Shown here: positions 1 to 6,955 of the stretch, one piece after another
Position numbering within the stretch: the stretch's first letter is position 1
How the letters are laid out: every line of letters begins with the position of its first letter
Origin: CAVUXJ01 sp963814975
GTDB lineage: Bacteria; Acidobacteriota; Vicinamibacteria; Vicinamibacterales; CAVVIG01
Direction: 5' to 3'
Length of the DNA stretch: 64,000 nt
Assembly: GCA_963814975.1 (NCBI GenBank)
Contig: CAWFFB010000012.1
Location: 62,001-126,000 of the forward strand
The notes under the pieces: generated by a model
The model's input: only the letters and a program-made list of their open reading frames with translations
The model's database searches: none
What the model was told of the DNA's origin: nothing
Position numbers and translations under genes: made by a program

Positions 1-716
1 GACGCCTGCCGTGCATCTACCGCCGGCACCGGCGAGGCGTAACTCGGCCCCCATTCTTTGCCCGCACGCCATGCTTCGCGTCCGGTCGCCTTGTCCAACC
101 CGGCGACGCAGGGTCCTCCGGGTGCACCGACGTTGACGATCAGGAAGCGGCCCTCGACCAACGGCGTGGATGCGGTCCCGAAGAAGTCCTGCGGCACTTT
201 GTACTCGGCCCGCAGATCCCGCTTCCATACCACCTTGCCCGATCCAAGATCGAGACAGTGAATCTTCCCTTCGGCGCCGACCGCATACACCCTGCCCTCG
301 TCGATGACCGGGCTCGATCGTGGCCCGTTGTTGTAGCCGTAGCGATCCTCGAAGGCCGTGGGGTACCGAAACTGCCACTGGCTTGACGCCGTCTCCGGGT
401 GCAAACACTCCACGACCTCCTCGTTTCCAAGTCGATGGAGGAACACAAGGCGCTCGCCCGAAACCGCCGGCGAGGCGTACCCCGAACCTTTGGGGAACTC
501 CCACACGAGCGGCGGCGGCAGCATCCGGCTCAGCCTTGTTTCGGTCGACGTCGCGTTGTGCGACGGCCCCAGAAACGCCGGCCAGTCGTGGGTCACCGCC
601 TCTTTCGATAACGGCTTCGGCTTTCGATGAACGCGGGGTTGCCCAAAGGCAGCTCGCCCGGCCAGGGCCTGGGCGGCCAGCGCCTGCATTAGCGAACGCC
701 GTGAAATCAAGGACAT
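1..716 (-). CDS. PQQ-like beta-propeller repeat protein, partial (3' end off window)
   Basis: The frame is open from an ATG to the left window edge, giving 238 codons without a stop. The N-terminus has a twin-arginine-like signal (SRRSLMQALAAQALAG), which suggests export by Tat. The body shows propeller blades of the PQQ/BamB-like type, with repeated motifs such as SPVIDEGRVYAVGAEGKIHC followed by LDLGSGKVVWKRD, and later LDKATGREAWRAG. Proteins of this type are often predicted periplasmic or outer-membrane propellers. Catalytic PQQ residues cannot be judged because the C-terminus is missing. The gene is divergent from the next one with a gap of only 36 bases, so the promoters must overlap. 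Fold assignment is confident; function is not. Confidence 0.75.
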   Translation of the reverse strand, partial: MSLISRRSLMQALAAQALAGRAAFGQPRVHRKPKPLSKEAVTHDWPAFLGPSHNATSTETRLSRMLPPPLVWEFPKGSGYASPAVSGERLVFLHRLGNEEVVECLHPETASSQWQFRYPTAFEDRYGYNNGPRSSPVIDEGRVYAVGAEGKIHCLDLGSGKVVWKRDLRAEYKVPQDFFGTASTPLVEGRFLIVNVGAPGGPCVAGLDKATGREAWRAGKEWGPSYASPVPAVDARQA

Positions 717-752
717 GGCCGTCGTGATCTTACTCCCACGAGATAATGGGTC

Positions 753-1548
753 ATGGCGCCCGTGGAATCGAGCATCGACGACCTCTATAAACGACCTCTG
801 AGCGAGTTCGTTGCCGAGCGCACCAGGCTGGCCAAGACACTCACTGGCCCCGAAGCCCAGCGCGTGAAGGCGCTGAAGAAGCCGACGGTGGTGCCGTGGG
901 CCGTGAACCAGGTGTACTGGCACGCACGGCCCGTTTACGATCGCCTCGCCAAGAGCGGCGCCGCACTCCGAAGTGCGCAGGTCGCGGCGCTGAGCGGCCG
1001 CCCGGCGAACGTACGAGGGGCGAACGAGGCGCATCGTAAGGCGATTTCCGAGGCCGTCGCCGAAGGGATGCGCCTGGCGTCTCGTGCCGACGCGCATCCG
1101 GGTGCCGATGAACTCGCGAGAATGTTCGAATCGGTCTCTCTGACACCCGATCCGCCTGAACTTCCGGGCCGGCTGGTACAGCCATTCGCGCCTCCCGGAT
1201 TCGAAGCGCTCGCGGGCATCGCCATCAAGCCGGTTGCGCGCGAGCGGCCTGCGTACTGCGCCGGTCGGGTCTGCGCCTTCCGCAGTGCCTTCACGCCCGA
1301 CTCTTGTCACACCTGCGCCAGCCGTGCGCGTCGCGGAAACCAGGGAGCGCGAACGCAAGCGGGCCGCGGCCGAGCGTCAGAAGAAAGCGGCCATTCAGAA
1401 GGCGGAGACCGCCCTGCGCCGCGCCACTGCGGCTGAAGCGCGAGCTCGCCAGGCATGGGAACACGCCCGAGACGAGCGGCAGAACGCAGCGAGCACCCTT
1501 GCCGAACTGCAGGCCAGCGACGGCCGCCTCACACCTCGAGCCGATTGA
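753..1548 (+). CDS. Conserved hypothetical protein with coiled-coil tail, frameshifted
   Basis: The first part (about 160 residues) reads as an alpha-helical protein starting MAPVESSIDDLYKRPLSEFV and containing KKPTVVPWAVNQVYWHARPV. The reading frame then becomes implausible near 1240-1290, and a neighbouring frame (+1) carries a highly charged coiled-coil tail (ETRERERKRAAAERQKKAAI and onward) ending in LTPRAD. Together they make one product of about 265 residues with a single indel. I recall similar uncharacterised proteins in acidobacterial genomes, but I cannot name a function. The 3' end overlaps the convergent murI gene by 20 bases. The frameshift may be a sequencing error. Confidence 0.6.
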
Positions 1549-2338
1549 CCTCGACCCCGGGTTCTCCCCACAGACGTTCCAGCGAGGTACGCATAGCACT
1601 GGGGTCGCCGCTCGTGTAGAAAAGCACTCGACCCGCCGCACCGGTCGCAACCCCGTCGCGGCCGTCGGCCAGAACCCTCGCGGTCTGACGCGCGACCGCC
1701 TCCGCCGTGTCGATCAGCGCCACGCCTGGCCCAACCAGATCTTGAAGGGTGTCCCTCAGGAACGGGTAATGGGTACATCCGAGGACAATCGTGTCGGCGC
1801 CACCGGCGAGGAGGGGTGCCGTGTACCGTTGCAGAAGTTCGATTGTGCGCGGCCCGGAAAGCTCGCAGGCCTCCACTTGCTCGACGAGACCGGGACAGCT
1901 CTGGGTGAGAACTTCGATACCCTTGGCGTGACGCTTCATCAAGCTCGCGAAGCGTTCGCCGTCCAATGTCGCGTCGGTTGCCAGCACCCCGACTACGCCG
2001 CTGCGCGTCGCGGCGGCAGCCGGCTTGATCGCCGGCTCCATCCCGACGAAGGGGACGCTCGAAAAGGTCTGTCGAAGCAGATCCACTGCGTAGGTCGTGG
2101 CCGTGTTGCATGCGACGACGACCGCGCGCGCCTGTCGCTTCTCCACGAGGAACCGCGCGATCGCCAACGACCGCGCGCGAATCAACGCCGGCGGTTTGGT
2201 GCCGTAGGGCACGTTCGCAGAGTCGGCGACATACACGATGTTGTCGTGCGGGAGGACGGTGCGCAACTCGCGCAACACGGACAGGCCGCCGACGCCCGAG
2301 TCGAACACACCCAGATCGATGGTCACTCCGTCAGACAC
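1529..2338 (-). CDS. murI: Glutamate racemase
   Basis: Converts L-glutamate to D-glutamate for peptidoglycan in the cytoplasm. The 269-residue length is normal for the family. The N-terminal GVFDSGVGGLSVLREL motif carries the conserved Asp13/Ser14. The two catalytic cysteines sit in VVACNTAT (Cys77) and LGCTHYP (Cys188). The PYGTK motif near residue 45 is also typical. The gene stands alone, convergent with the coiled-coil protein, whose end it overlaps by 20 bases. No frameshift is visible. Confidence 0.96.
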   Translation of the reverse strand: MSDGVTIDLGVFDSGVGGLSVLRELRTVLPHDNIVYVADSANVPYGTKPPALIRARSLAIARFLVEKRQARAVVVACNTATTYAVDLLRQTFSSVPFVGMEPAIKPAAAATRSGVVGVLATDATLDGERFASLMKRHAKGIEVLTQSCPGLVEQVEACELSGPRTIELLQRYTAPLLAGGADTIVLGCTHYPFLRDTLQDLVGPGVALIDTAEAVARQTARVLADGRDGVATGAAGRVLFYTSGDPSAMRTSLERLWGEPGVEVNRLEV

Positions 2339-2597
2339 GACCGTGCGATGTCAGCAGCCCTGCGCCACGTCGACGTCAAGCTTAGTCCAACATGTGAGAT
2401 CTGGAGTGCGCCGCCACTTCGGCTTCCATATGACCGGTCGGGCGGCGCGCACGCGCGCGCCGCCAGCAGATCAGAGCGACACCGGCCCAGGTTACTGTGC
2501 AGCCTATCCCAGAGTTGCCGTTTCCGCCCGGCGCTCGGCTGAATACTTGCTAGTAAGTAAGGCTTCCCCGGATGAAGATGGCCCGTGCGATCGGCCC

Positions 2598-2861
2598 GTG
2601 CATCTAAGAATTACATGCCGCCCTAAAGGTTGCATCGATGGCATACAGCTGGAAGTGTTCCAGGTGGGACACGTTTACGACATTGGATTATCGTTAGCCA
2701 ACGTCCTCCTCGCTGAAGGGTGGGCCGAACTCGCGATCGAAGGACATCCTGCGATCAATCCGTCCGTTACGTCGTTGTCCCCCCTCTCGAAGTCGTCCTC
2801 ACCACCACGCGCGGAGACCGCCGCGGATACATCGCGCCGTCGACGCAAGACCGACCGCTAA
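2598..2861 (+). CDS. Small hypothetical protein (CIDGIQL/VYDIG type)
   Basis: An 87-residue product from a GTG start. The core reads GCIDGIQLEVFQVGHVYDIG followed by LSLANVLLAEGWAELA. This resembles small acidobacterial proteins in which a 'IDGxxLxxFxxGxxYDV...L..YLLAEG.A' pattern recurs, which I recall from memory; no function is known to me. The C-terminal third is Ser/Pro/Arg-rich and probably disordered. The open frame extends far upstream, but the upstream part antisense to murI is not protein-like, so I chose the GTG nearest the conserved block. No strong ribosome binding site supports the start. Confidence 0.5.
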   Translation: MHLRITCRPKGCIDGIQLEVFQVGHVYDIGLSLANVLLAEGWAELAIEGHPAINPSVTSLSPLSKSSSPPRAETAADTSRRRRKTDR

Positions 2862-2913
2862 GCCTGCATGCCGACCCACTGAATCGAGGATCCCACTTCT
2901 TGCTGATCGAGAG

Positions 2914-2999
2914 TGCCGGGGGCGGGAATCGAACCCGCACGCCGCTTGCGCGACCCAGGATTTTAAGTCCTGTGCGTCTGCCAGTTCCGCCACCCCGGC
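2914..2999 (-). tRNA. tRNA-Leu (anticodon UAA)
   Basis: An 86-base class II tRNA on the minus strand. The acceptor stem GCCGGGG pairs with CCCCGGC, followed by an A discriminator. The anticodon loop reads CTTAAAA, giving anticodon TAA for codon UUA. A long variable arm and the GGTTCGATTCC T-arm are present. CCA is not encoded. Confidence 0.96.
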
Positions 3000-3059
3000 C
3001 TGGATGAGCGCCCTATCGTAACAACGATTTCCGCAGATCGTGGCTTGGCATCCGGCCTT

Positions 3060-3533
3060 TTACGTGCTGGCGTCTGTCCGCGTGATTTGTCCCTGCGACG
3101 CGACTCGAGCGGCAGGATCTCGCTTCCAACGCACCAGCCCGTCACATACGCGACCGTCAGCCTGCCGCGCTGCTGCGCTATCAGCTCGTCCTGGCATCGG
3201 TAGTGAGCGACCGTGCGGCGTTTCTGAGGAAAGCGCCCGCGGGCGACGCGGGTTCCTGTCCCGCACGATCACCGCGGCCATCGCCGCGGCGGCCCACAGC
3301 AGCTTGAATTCGTCAAGGGCCGGTTCGTACTCTGGGTCGAAGGTCGCCTGCAGAATGGCCCCCGTCCCCAGAGTGGTGGGCACGGTGAAGTAGATAGAGT
3401 CGCCGCCGTCGCTCGAAATCATCGGCGTGTTCCGCAGTTTGATCTCGCAGCCCGGCACCAGCTGCCGCATACCCTGCTCGAACGTTGTGCGAAAATCGCC
3501 ACCCACCCCGCTGTCGGTGAATTCGCTCGTCAC
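3060..3533 (-). CDS. Hypothetical protein, possible degenerate GAF-like domain
   Basis: A 157-residue product whose start overlaps the stop of the upstream PilZ gene by 4 bases (ATGA), so the two are probably translated together. The N-terminal ~95 residues look folded: a GILxATF-like strand (GAILQATFDPEYEP) followed by a helix (LLWAAAAMAAVIV), a pattern seen at the end of GAF-like sensor domains. The C-terminal ~60 residues are Arg-rich and low in structure and may be a frame run-on past a lost stop. I cannot assign a function. The operon with a pseudo-receiver/PilZ protein suggests signalling. Confidence 0.5.
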   Translation of the reverse strand: MTSEFTDSGVGGDFRTTFEQGMRQLVPGCEIKLRNTPMISSDGGDSIYFTVPTTLGTGAILQATFDPEYEPALDEFKLLWAAAAMAAVIVRDRNPRRPRALSSETPHGRSLPMPGRADSAAARQADGRVCDGLVRWKRDPAARVASQGQITRTDAST

Positions 3534-4451
3534 TCGGACAAGCAGCTGCGCAAGCTCTTGAAGGGTCGCTGCTGGGTCGGCGTCGCGACGCCCAGGATCG
3601 AGAAATGCTCGATCCTGCGACTGAAGACCGCAGCGGCTTGGTAGCGCACGCCGATTGTGTCGACGGCCGCGACTCTGCTGCGCACGAACCGGGCCGGGAG
3701 GATCAGGGTTGAGTCAGGACCCAACAAGTGAAACTCAGTCTGTACTCTGGGGCGCAAACTTCAGGGAGGACTCGATGAGAATGCCGCTGTTCGAAATATT
3801 GAGCAGATCCACTTCAGTACCGTCGCGCGTCTTGAGGCTGCACCACGGCAGTTCCGCCGCGGCCAGCCGGTGCGCGCGGCCACTTCTGGTCTTCGACCGA
3901 GGACTGAAGATCAGGACGTCCGGCGCCGCAGCGGTACTCGGACGCTGACGCACGATGGCGTCATTTCCACGCCTCCCCTTGACGACGGTGGTTGAACCGC
4001 CCTGTGCCGCCAACTCATGATCGCACATGGACGACGTCGTGCACGCTGAACGCGACTGTTGGAGGGCCTCGACAATCCGCGTGCCGAGTGCGACCGGATC
4101 ATAGGTGCCGAGCCGTCGCGGCGACGATCGACGCTTGAACAAACCAAAGCGGCGCGCGGTGACTTCCGGTTCCACCAGATGGACGACGGGCGGAATCATC
4201 AGCACGGGTACTCGATGCTCGGGATCGGTTCGCCTTAACTGCCACATCACCTGGTCTTCGCCGATCGGAGGCAGTAGAGAAGAAAGGAGCACGACATCTG
4301 GCAGCGGCGACGACAGGACGCCGACGGCCGCCTCGGGCGAATTGACGACAACGACCTCAGCATTCGATCGTCCGTCGATCAGCTGCCTCAGCATCTCGCC
4401 GCACGCTGGATCGGGCTCAACGGCAAGAATACGGAAACGTAGCGTCCTCAT
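3530..4451 (-). CDS. Pseudo-receiver + PilZ domain protein, frameshifted
   Basis: The N-terminal ~120 residues have the receiver fold pattern (FRILAVEPDPACGEMLRQL, then LPDVVLLSSLLPP). The usual phospho-acceptor Asp is replaced by Ser, so this is a pseudo-receiver. After a linker rich in Ser/Arg comes a PilZ-like domain with the DLLNISNSGILIES motif typical of c-di-GMP-binding PilZ proteins. The frame breaks right after FAP at a CCCC run near 3760. Removing one C restores RVQTEFHLLGPDSTLILPAR and a normal PilZ end. An upstream ATG at 4496 is possible, but the receiver pattern begins at the ATG used here. It is translationally coupled to the downstream small gene. Confidence 0.6.
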
Positions 4452-4496
4452 GGTGTCTGGCCAATCAATTAGAAAGTCTCTCGCCTGCGGACACAT

Positions 4497-4896
4497 GCGC
4501 CATCACCGACCGTCTAGGGCGCAGCGCGCCACGGCACTGGTCGATCACGCAACTTCGTCATCAGCCGGCACATCGCGATACTGACCGTCAGTAGAACAGT
4601 TCCTCCAGAAACGTCCCATTTGTGAAACTACCTTCGCGTCGTGGCAACTGCCGTCATCGATTCATGTCGTATTAGTTCATTTTTGTCACGTTCTGTCACA
4701 TTAACGTGGCAAATGTGTGCGCCATCCGCGGGGGTCGTTTCAGCGAGCGAAACGCGGCGTGTTTAGGTTGGAATCCAGCGCGATCAAGTTCGCGTAGTTT
4801 GACGGCGTGTTCCCTTTTGGAATCCCATCATGAGCTTTCGCGTACGTTGAGTCGCTATATAACTGACCCGCTTGTTGTTAGTCGCAATCTCGCACA
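4497..4896. other. Intergenic region, relatively AT-rich, no gene seen
   Basis: No convincing protein in either strand. The stretch around 4600-4720 is AT-richer than its surroundings and contains two GTCAC direct repeats (in TTGTCACGTTCTGTCAC), so it may hold the promoter of the PilZ gene on the minus strand. I could not fix a -35/-10 pair. Confidence 0.35.
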
Positions 4897-5034
4897 ATGG
4901 AACATGGCTGTGCGTTCTTGGAACAGGACGAGACCTGCTGGCGGACGGACTCCGAGAAGGCTGAGAAGCTGATGTTCTGGCCGGTCTCGTGTGGAAATCT
5001 GCCGTGCGAGCCGGCGCACCACACCGTGGGCTGA
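4897..5034 (+). CDS. Possible small Cys-containing protein (45 aa)
   Basis: A 45-residue reading frame starting MEHGCAFLEQDETCWRTDSE and containing CGNLPCEPAHH. Four Cys (5, 14, 32, 37), two Trp and a balanced acidic/basic composition look protein-like rather than random for a GC-rich genome. There is no clear ribosome binding site, and the region is otherwise empty. Cys spacing could suit a metal site or disulfides, but this is speculation. It could be chance. Confidence 0.25.
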   Translation: MEHGCAFLEQDETCWRTDSEKAEKLMFWPVSCGNLPCEPAHHTVG

Positions 5035-5178
5035 AGTCTCCGCCGCGACGGGCCCTGTTGTCCCACCCTCTCAGAACGCGCAGCGAAGCTATCCTGTTTC
5101 GTCAGACGTTCGTGTGGTGACAGAGCGTGTGTCTGGGGCCATTGAGCTCAACGCGAAGCCTACGAGCGACCGCGCTGG

Positions 5179-6096
5179 CTAGGGCGCGTGGTCGGCCATC
5201 TCGAGCACCCACGTGACCAGCCGGTCGTCGGGCATGAGGGCCGCACCGGCCATGGTGTACGGCAGTCCCTCGAGCCGCGCGGCAATGCCCCGCTCGATCC
5301 CGCCGAACGACAGCAGCAGCGGCACGATCAACACACGGCGCCCCTCGCCGGCACGGGCGCTGACAAGGGCACGAAGTTGCGCCGTCGCCGTATCGCGAAT
5401 CACCGCAGGGGCATCGTCTCGAACCGTGAGGTAGTCGACGGAGGCGAACCGCTCCGCCCTCGCCATCGCTCTGGCGAGCACGCTCATGTCCTGAAGCCAG
5501 CGATTGTTGTCCGCGTCCGACGAGGGACCATGCGCGACGATGACCACGCTCTCCTCGGCCGGATTACGGCTGATCGAGCGTGCGCGCGTGGTCAGAATCT
5601 CGGCCACGCGTGGATGCTCGTTCAGCGCCGGTGTCATGCGCCTGATCGGCACTTTCGATATGACAGGCGTCGTGCCGTGGCTGGCGGCTTGGGCATCGTG
5701 CTCCACGAGCGAGGCGCCCGTTGGCGACGCCAGGGGATCGGAATGCTCCATCTTCGCGAACAGGGCGAGCGCCGGCGGCATCTCGGCGCGAAGCCCGAGC
5801 AGGTACTCGGTCGACGTCACCACCGCGCTCCAGGAAGACACGAACAGCGGCACGGCGACAATCTCGGCGACCCCGCGAGCGGCGAGTCGATCGACGGCCG
5901 CCTGGATATTGCCTCGCGTCGCCATGCCGAACGCGACCTCCACAGGCTTGGTCCGGTCGATCGTGCGCGCAAGCTCGACAACGCGGGTGTTCCATTCGGC
6001 GCTGCCACCGTGCGCCAGCAGCAGAATTCCCGTTTCGGCGAAGGACGGGGCCGAGAACAAGCTGGCCACGAAGACCAACAGCACCATGCGAATCAT
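5179..6096 (-). CDS. Exported CbiX/sirohydrochlorin chelatase-like protein, two CbiX domains
   Basis: A product of about 305 residues. After a signal peptide (MIRMVLLVFVASLFSAPSFA) there are two CbiX-type halves: LLLAHGGSAEWN near residue 25 and VVIVAHGPSSDADNN near residue 190. Each keeps the His of the chelatase HG motif. Known CbiX/SirB enzymes insert Co, Ni or Fe into sirohydrochlorin in the cytoplasm, so a secreted version may instead handle metal or tetrapyrrole in the periplasm; that is inference. I chose the ATG 21 bases inside the longest frame because GGGAG lies about 9 bases upstream. It is the last gene of a unit with a Fur-box promoter and follows a 73-aa gene. Confidence 0.7.
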   Translation of the reverse strand: MIRMVLLVFVASLFSAPSFAETGILLLAHGGSAEWNTRVVELARTIDRTKPVEVAFGMATRGNIQAAVDRLAARGVAEIVAVPLFVSSWSAVVTSTEYLLGLRAEMPPALALFAKMEHSDPLASPTGASLVEHDAQAASHGTTPVISKVPIRRMTPALNEHPRVAEILTTRARSISRNPAEESVVIVAHGPSSDADNNRWLQDMSVLARAMARAERFASVDYLTVRDDAPAVIRDTATAQLRALVSARAGEGRRVLIVPLLLSFGGIERGIAARLEGLPYTMAGAALMPDDRLVTWVLEMADHAP

Positions 6097-6130
6097 CAAC
6101 GTCACTCCCTCGAACAACGTGGACGTCGCA

Positions 6131-6352
6131 TCAATGTGCCCGCATGCCGGGTCGTTGGAGCGTCTCGCCTCGGTCGAGGCTCTGACAGGTGCGGCCCATG
6201 AGATGGTGCATCGCGTGGAACTCTTCCTCGGTCAACGTCAACGTGACACGGTTGAGCGCCACGTGCAGACATCCGTGGGAACAGCGGTACACCGCCCACT
6301 CCCGGTCCGGGTCGATGACCGTCTCCCGCTGGTTCGTCATTGAATGTGTCAC
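6131..6352 (-). CDS. Small Cys/His-rich hypothetical protein (73 aa)
   Basis: A 73-residue protein with a central block YRCSHGCLHVALNRVTLTLT followed by EEEFHAMHHLM and a later RTCQSL. Three Cys and several His suggest a metal or heme site, but no family is recognised. It starts at a GTG with GAGG about 8 bases upstream, overlapping the stop of the upstream frame (GTGA), and ends 34 bases before the CbiX-like gene's chosen start, so the genes probably form one transcript under the Fur-box promoter. Confidence 0.55.
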   Translation of the reverse strand: MTHSMTNQRETVIDPDREWAVYRCSHGCLHVALNRVTLTLTEEEFHAMHHLMGRTCQSLDRGETLQRPGMRAH

Positions 6353-6585
6353 TTGCCCACCTCGTGTTCACTGCGTCCACGACAGCCGAACGCCGACGCG
6401 CTCTGTCCGGCCGGAGTCGAGCCGATAAAACGTCGCGGCGGATCCTGAGGTCGGCAGTCCTGTCTCGGGATCCGGTTGTCGATAAGGTTGTCGACGGCGC
6501 GGAAAGGCACTGACGCCGCGCATGACACGTTGCGAACGAAGTCATCCCACAGCATCGTCCTGGTTGTAAATCGGCGCATGGCCAT
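6349..6585 (-). CDS. Hypothetical small protein, first frame after the Fur-box promoter
   Basis: A 78-residue frame starting MAMRRFTTRTMLWDDFVRNV. It is basic and Arg/Pro-rich towards the end. Its stop overlaps the GTG start of the next gene by 4 bases, which favours real coupled translation, and it begins about 100 bases after the -10 box. Composition is not strongly protein-like and no family is recognised, so it may simply be leader sequence. Confidence 0.33.
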   Translation of the reverse strand: MAMRRFTTRTMLWDDFVRNVSCAASVPFRAVDNLIDNRIPRQDCRPQDPPRRFIGSTPAGQSASAFGCRGRSEHEVGK

Positions 6586-6656
6586 GGCATCGACCTAGCG
6601 TCAGTCAGCTCCCCCCGTGTTTACCGCACCAGGCGAGGCCGCCAATAAAATAAACT

Positions 6657-6675
6657 GATATTGAGTCTCACTTTC
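6657..6675 (-). promoter_or_regulatory. Fur box
   Basis: On the minus strand the 19-mer GAAAGTGAGACTCAATATC matches the Fur consensus style GATAATGAGAATCATTATC at 15 of 19 positions. It lies just downstream of the -10 box, across the expected transcription start, which fits repression by iron-loaded Fur. Confidence 0.6.
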
Positions 6676-6684
6676 ATTTTGAGG

Positions 6685-6713
6685 AGCATATATCCGACCT
6701 TGAGCTCGGTCAA
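6685..6713 (-). promoter_or_regulatory. Sigma70-type promoter for the CbiX-like unit
   Basis: On the minus strand a -35 TTGACC is followed after 17 bases by a -10 TATGCT. The Fur box begins 9 bases further on. The downstream genes are the small Cys/His proteins and the exported CbiX-like protein. Confidence 0.6.
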
Positions 6714-6737
6714 GCGCTGTTTCCGCTTTCGAACATT

Positions 6738-6849
6738 TGTGATGTCATGCTGCCCGATCGTGATGGCGCCTGGCGGTGTGTCGCAACCTCAGACGCCTTA
6801 GCCTGGGCACGCCGATTCTGATGCTGACGGCCCGGACGGGCGTTGAGGA
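6738..6849 (+). pseudogene. Response regulator receiver fragment, 5' piece left of the IS
   Basis: A short receiver-domain remnant: CDVMLPDRDG, then after an indel CRNLRRLSLGTPILMLTART and GVED. The last codons are duplicated across the inserted element (GAGGA), and the protein resumes on the far side with KVFGLRIGADDYVTKPF. The first half of the receiver domain cannot be found upstream, where a promoter for the opposite strand now lies, so the gene was also truncated at its 5' end. Confidence 0.65.
6845..6849. repeat. Target site duplication GAGGA, left copy
   Basis: The 5-base GAGGA next to the left end of the IS is repeated at 9416-9420 next to its right end. Removing the element and one copy rejoins the codons GTT GAG GAC AAG of the response regulator. 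Confidence 0.8.
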
Positions 6850-6899
6850 TGGGCGCGCCGCTCGGAAAGTAGGCCATTCGCCGCTCGGAAAGTAGGCCA
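6850..6899 (+). repeat. Left terminal inverted repeat of the IS, two subrepeats
   Basis: Two identical copies of GCCGCTCGGAAAGTAGGCCA lie 23 bases apart (first bases 6857 and 6880). They match, inverted, the repeats at the right end with few differences. Confidence 0.85.
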
Positions 6900-6955
6900 C
6901 CTGAGGGCCTGATGGTGGACTTGCCGGATCGAGGGATCTGGGGTCCGCTGAGAGG

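Noticed and set aside
2238..2597. Extended N-terminus of the 87-aa small protein
   Set aside because: The upstream part overlaps murI antisense and its regulatory region and is Arg/Pro-rich, so only the part from the GTG is kept.
5188..6201. Long plus-strand open frame opposite the CbiX-like gene
   Set aside because: Antisense shadow. It is Arg/His-rich without domains, while the minus strand has signal peptide and CbiX motifs.
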